Source: UBA2137 sp963740205
GTDB taxonomy: Bacteria > Pseudomonadota > Alphaproteobacteria > Micavibrionales > Micavibrionaceae
Direction: 5' to 3'
Assembly: GCA_963740205.1 (NCBI GenBank)
Contig: CAVUDD010000001.1
Location: 73,526-137,525, forward strand
DNA: 64,000 nucleotides
Shown here: positions 61,854 through 64,000 of the stretch, in pieces
How positions within the stretch are numbered: position 1 is the first letter of the stretch
Layout of the letters: each line of letters opens with the position of its first letter
Position numbers and translations under genes: made by a program
The notes under the pieces: model-generated
Told to the model about the DNA's origin: nothing
The model's input: the letters and a program-made list of their open reading frames with translations, nothing else
Database searches by the model: none

Positions 61854-62366
61854 TTATTTACTTCGCACACCTTCGAGAAGTTTTTTGTCGAGTTTCTGTG
61901 ATCCATGAAGAACAGAAACATCTCCGGTTGCTTCAAATACCACAGCCTGAACCTCGCTGAACTGCAGAACATTTGCCTCGCGCAATTTGGCGATAAGATC
62001 CTGTTGTGTGATTTGCGCCGATATCAGATTTTCGGTCAGGATTTTACCATTTTTCATTAATAACAAAGGCTCGTTTTCAAGCAGGGGTTTGCTGCGTTTT
62101 AATCTCCAGAATGAATACATGGCTTGTAAGAGAATGAAGATACCAATGGCAAGTACACCTTGTCCAATGCTGGGCTCTTTCTGGACAACTGTTGCCGCTA
62201 ATAGCGAACCTATAGCGATGGTCACGGCAAAATCATGTGCAGACATTTTTGCAAGAGACCGTAGCCCATTGATTTTAATAAAAACCATAAGAAGAACATA
62301 AACGACAAGAGCCGAAAGTGTGATTCCGTAAATTTGTTCTGTTGATATTGTAAGCCAGTCACTCAT
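61854..62366 (-). CDS. DUF421 (YetF-like) membrane protein
   Basis: I take ATG 62366 (MSDWLTISTEQIYGITLSA), which lies after GGGAAG, rather than 62381; this gives 170 aa. Three membrane helices in the first 90 residues are followed by a conserved cytoplasmic domain with 'LLLMKNGKILTENLISAQIT' and 'LREANVLQFSEVQAVVFEAT', the DUF421 hallmark. Relatives such as YetF have no established activity. Confidence 0.9.
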   Translation of the reverse strand: MSDWLTISTEQIYGITLSALVVYVLLMVFIKINGLRSLAKMSAHDFAVTIAIGSLLAATVVQKEPSIGQGVLAIGIFILLQAMYSFWRLKRSKPLLENEPLLLMKNGKILTENLISAQITQQDLIAKLREANVLQFSEVQAVVFEATGDVSVLHGSQKLDKKLLEGVRSK

Positions 62367-62400
62367 GTTACTTCCCATCATAATTCGTTTTGCCAGTTAT

Positions 62401-62435
62401 AAAAAAACCCTAGAGTTTATGCGTCCAGGGTTTTT
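62401..62435 (-). terminator. Terminator downstream of the PLDc_N gene
   Basis: AAAAACCCT (62403-62411) and AGGGTTTTT (62427-62435) form a 9-bp stem with a 15-nt loop. On the minus strand a T7 run ends it. It separates the PLDc_N gene from the DUF421 gene. Confidence 0.7.
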
Positions 62436-62459
62436 AAAATCAGGTTGCTGTAAAACCAA

Positions 62460-62633
62460 TTAGAGTTTTTTTGCGCCGATCAGGTACCAAAGTATAAGAC
62501 CGATGACAGGTAGGGCAAGAATAAGAAGTACCCAAAGTAGTTTAGCCGCTGCGGACATCCCGCTTTGAATAACGTTTAAGATGGCGATAATATCCAGAAT
62601 GAGGATAATAAGACCTAAAATTCCATATGACAT
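62460..62633 (-). CDS. PLDc_N-type small membrane protein, 57 aa
   Basis: The minus-strand ORF reads MSYGILGLIILILDIIAI and then NVIQSGMSAAAKLLWVLLIL, ending 'WYLIGAKKL'. Two membrane helices separated by a short loop with a conserved Gln-Ser-Gly, and the final 'PVIGLILWYLIG', match the phospholipase D nuclease N-terminal (PLDc_N) family of short membrane proteins. AAAGGA lies 9 bp upstream of the ATG. The ORF is below common length cut-offs and would be easy to miss. Confidence 0.85.
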   Translation of the reverse strand: MSYGILGLIILILDIIAILNVIQSGMSAAAKLLWVLLILALPVIGLILWYLIGAKKL

Positions 62634-62784
62634 GATTTTTTTTCCTTTATTTAATTTATTTCTAAGCTAATGAAACAAAACGTATTTTAGTTCCCAAACT
62701 ATTTATTATGCATGAAGAGGTTTCTCGACTTGTGATACGTGTGATCTGAACTATCTTGATGGTCTAATGATTAAAGGAAATGTA

Positions 62785-63432
62785 ATGAAGGTTGTCTCTC
62801 TATGTCTTATGATGTTTACGCTCGCGGGGTGTTCCGTGTTTGGTAATAGCGGTGTTGAAACCGCCCCATATACTGTAATCGAAAAGGCTGAAAACCAGAA
62901 AATAGAGCTCAGAAATTATGAAAGTCTCATTCTTGCCTCAACACCAATGATCGAAGGTATGGAAGAGGGACGTAATCCAGCATTCAGACGCCTATTTAAT
63001 TATATTACTGGTGAGAATACATCGTCTCAGAAGGTCAGCATGACTGCACCAGTCATAATGAATGAGGAGCAAGAAGATAATTCCAAGGGTGAAGAAATCT
63101 CAATGACAGCGCCTGTCTTTATGGATGATAAGGATGAAGGGGCAATGATGTCTTTTGTCCTTCCCAAGGAATACACAATGCAGAGTGCGCCTATTCCGAC
63201 AAATGATCAGGTAAAGTTACAAGAAATCAAGGATTATACCGTTGCCGCAATTACCTTCAGCGGTCGTTTGACCCAAGGCAATATTGATGAAAACAAGGTA
63301 AGGCTTGAGCAATGGATACAAGAAAAAGGTTATGCTCAAACAGGTAATTATAAAGCCGCAGGTTATAATGCACCCTGGACATTACCCTTCCTTCGCCGTA
63401 ACGAGGTTCTTATACCCATTAAAATGCAATAA
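62785..63432 (+). CDS. SOUL-family heme-binding lipoprotein
   Basis: ATG 62785 follows AAAGGA by 6 bp and begins a lipoprotein signal (LAGC, Cys16). The 215-aa product has the SOUL/HBP fold: 'PYTVIEKAENQKIELRNYES' at about 27-46, 'RNPAFRRLFNYITGEN', two copies of the 'MTAPV' element (SMTAPVIM and SMTAPVFM), and the C-terminal 'AAGYNAPWTLPFLRRNEVLI'. Members bind heme or are linked to stress; the role in bacteria is not settled. A decayed copy lies just downstream. Confidence 0.94.
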   Translation: MKVVSLCLMMFTLAGCSVFGNSGVETAPYTVIEKAENQKIELRNYESLILASTPMIEGMEEGRNPAFRRLFNYITGENTSSQKVSMTAPVIMNEEQEDNSKGEEISMTAPVFMDDKDEGAMMSFVLPKEYTMQSAPIPTNDQVKLQEIKDYTVAAITFSGRLTQGNIDENKVRLEQWIQEKGYAQTGNYKAAGYNAPWTLPFLRRNEVLIPIKMQ

Positions 63433-63507
63433 AATAACTCAAAATAATATTGACATATTGCTTTAGCTGTGTTGTTTGTTTACTCTAACTTTTAATGGAG
63501 AAGTAAC

Positions 63508-63648
63508 ATGGGAGATGGTGGAAAAAATCACCCTTTTAAAGGGGAAGAGGATTATAGGGAAAGTGCCCCATTGGATCAGAGAGATTTTGATAAGAGATAT
63601 CATGTAAGGAGACCCATAGAAAAACCCGCCCCTCAGCTAAAACCATAG
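63508..63648 (+). CDS. Small hydrophilic ORF of unknown function, 46 aa
   Basis: ATG 63508 follows GGAG with a 7-bp spacing and opens a 46-residue ORF that is highly charged (MGDGGKNHPFKGEEDYRESA at the start) and proline-rich at the end (KPAPQLKP). No homology is recognised. A TTGACA lies about 50 bp upstream. It sits between the intact SOUL gene and the SOUL relic, where the 5' part of the second copy would have been, but its sequence does not resemble SOUL. Confidence 0.4.
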   Translation: MGDGGKNHPFKGEEDYRESAPLDQRDFDKRYHVRRPIEKPAPQLKP

Positions 63649-63662
63649 AATTTAATAATTTA

Positions 63663-63836
63663 TAGTCTGCAAAAAAACGAGTAAGTGAAATTGCAGAAAA
63701 TAAAGGCAGGCTTGAAAAATGGCTATTAGAAAAGGGTCGTATTTAGGCAGGAAATGTCAGATCTGCTGGTTATAATCCACTATGAACGCTTGTTATTTTT
63801 CGCAGTTACTAGGTTCCTATACTAGTTGAAAGGTAA
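63663..63836 (+). pseudogene. Decayed 3' fragment of a second SOUL-family gene
   Basis: One frame reads ENKGRLEKWLLEKGRI, stop, AGNVRSAGYNPL, stop, TLVIFRSY, stop, VPILVER. This lines up with the C-terminus of the intact SOUL gene upstream (ENKVRLEQWIQEKGYAQTGN, then KAAGYNAPWTLPFLRR and NEVLIPIKM). One stop replaces the Trp codon of 'PWT' (TGG to TGA). The 5' two thirds are missing. This is the remnant of a tandem duplicate. Confidence 0.8.
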
Positions 63837-63853
63837 AAAGCACTTTGAATATA

Positions 63854-64000
63854 TTAGGTCAGCCAAAGAAAAATGCCGTGAATAACCCCTATGGGTGGCA
63901 TGAATAGTCCGATAAGCGCCAACGCCCATTCTCCTACTGTATCCATTTGTTCATTCATCATAAGTTTAATCCACCATATGACATGCGTCAGCCATGCGGC
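63854..64000 (-). CDS. Small membrane protein, partial (5' end beyond window)
   Basis: On the minus strand the frame is open from the right edge to the TAA at 63854-63856, 48 residues. It contains 'AAWLTHVIWWIKLM' and a second hydrophobic segment 'WALALIGLFMPPIGVIHGIF' ending in LWLT. This resembles the family of small two-helix membrane proteins ending in 'PVGIIHG.GIW', found in many proteobacteria and phages, with no known role. An in-frame ATG near 63961 could give a shorter complete protein, but conserved sequence extends upstream. Confidence 0.55.
   Translation of the reverse strand, partial: AAWLTHVIWWIKLMMNEQMDTVGEWALALIGLFMPPIGVIHGIFLWLT

Overview
This window is a stretch of chromosome from an AT-rich alphaproteobacterium. 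The clade call rests on a prokaryotic FeS-type (6-4) photolyase, an ATP12 F1-assembly chaperone, a DUF3035/BamF-like lipoprotein next to lspA, a paired M16 peptidase locus, a short-type adenylate kinase, and the fused beta-str-S10-spc-alpha ribosomal cluster. I cannot name the species from sequence alone. No tRNA, rRNA, CRISPR array, insertion sequence or prophage was recognised.

Region 1 (1-1.73 kb) holds the 3' end of a short-chain dehydrogenase and a photolyase gene. Region 2 (1.87-34.9 kb) is one large information-processing block on the + strand: secE-nusG-rplKA, rplJL-rpoBC, rpsLG-fusA-tuf, the S10 and spc operons, secY-adk, and rpsMK-rpoA-rplQ. Two genes I do not recognise are wedged into it: a 120-aa ORF between rplA and rplJ with its own promoter and terminator, and a 191-aa ORF between rplO and secY whose promoter sits so close to the ATG that the mRNA would be leaderless. 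The rplJ leader contains a terminator hairpin with a plausible competing pairing. The rpsL leader carries a small ORF with a good ribosome binding site.

Four core genes in this block are broken by single-base indels: rpoB (three sites), rpoC (one), tuf (three) and rpsJ (one). At several sites the conserved protein sequence resumes exactly when one base is removed or added, well before the premature stop. Read or assembly error is therefore much more likely than programmed frameshifting. I annotate each as one gene and give the break points.

Region 3 (34.9-42.7 kb) has two minus-strand genes (an unknown protein and an RSH-like HD hydrolase), then a compact plus-strand run: rarA, csaA-like, an RNase H-fold protein, crcB, an RluA-family pseudouridine synthase, a membrane-anchored protein, an ATP12 chaperone and tag. 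Region 4 (42.6-56.5 kb) is almost entirely minus strand: small envelope proteins, mutL, a pentapeptide-repeat protein, pgi, two M16 peptidases, a DUF3035 lipoprotein, lspA, ileS, ribF and a DUF2147 protein. Region 5 (56.7-64 kb) is envelope- and stress-related: a TolC-like lipoprotein, a VOC protein, a transglycosylase-like protein, GlsB/YeaQ, a BON-LysM protein, a DUF421 protein, a 57-aa PLDc_N membrane protein missed by length cut-offs, a SOUL lipoprotein, a decayed second SOUL copy, and a partial small membrane protein at the right edge.
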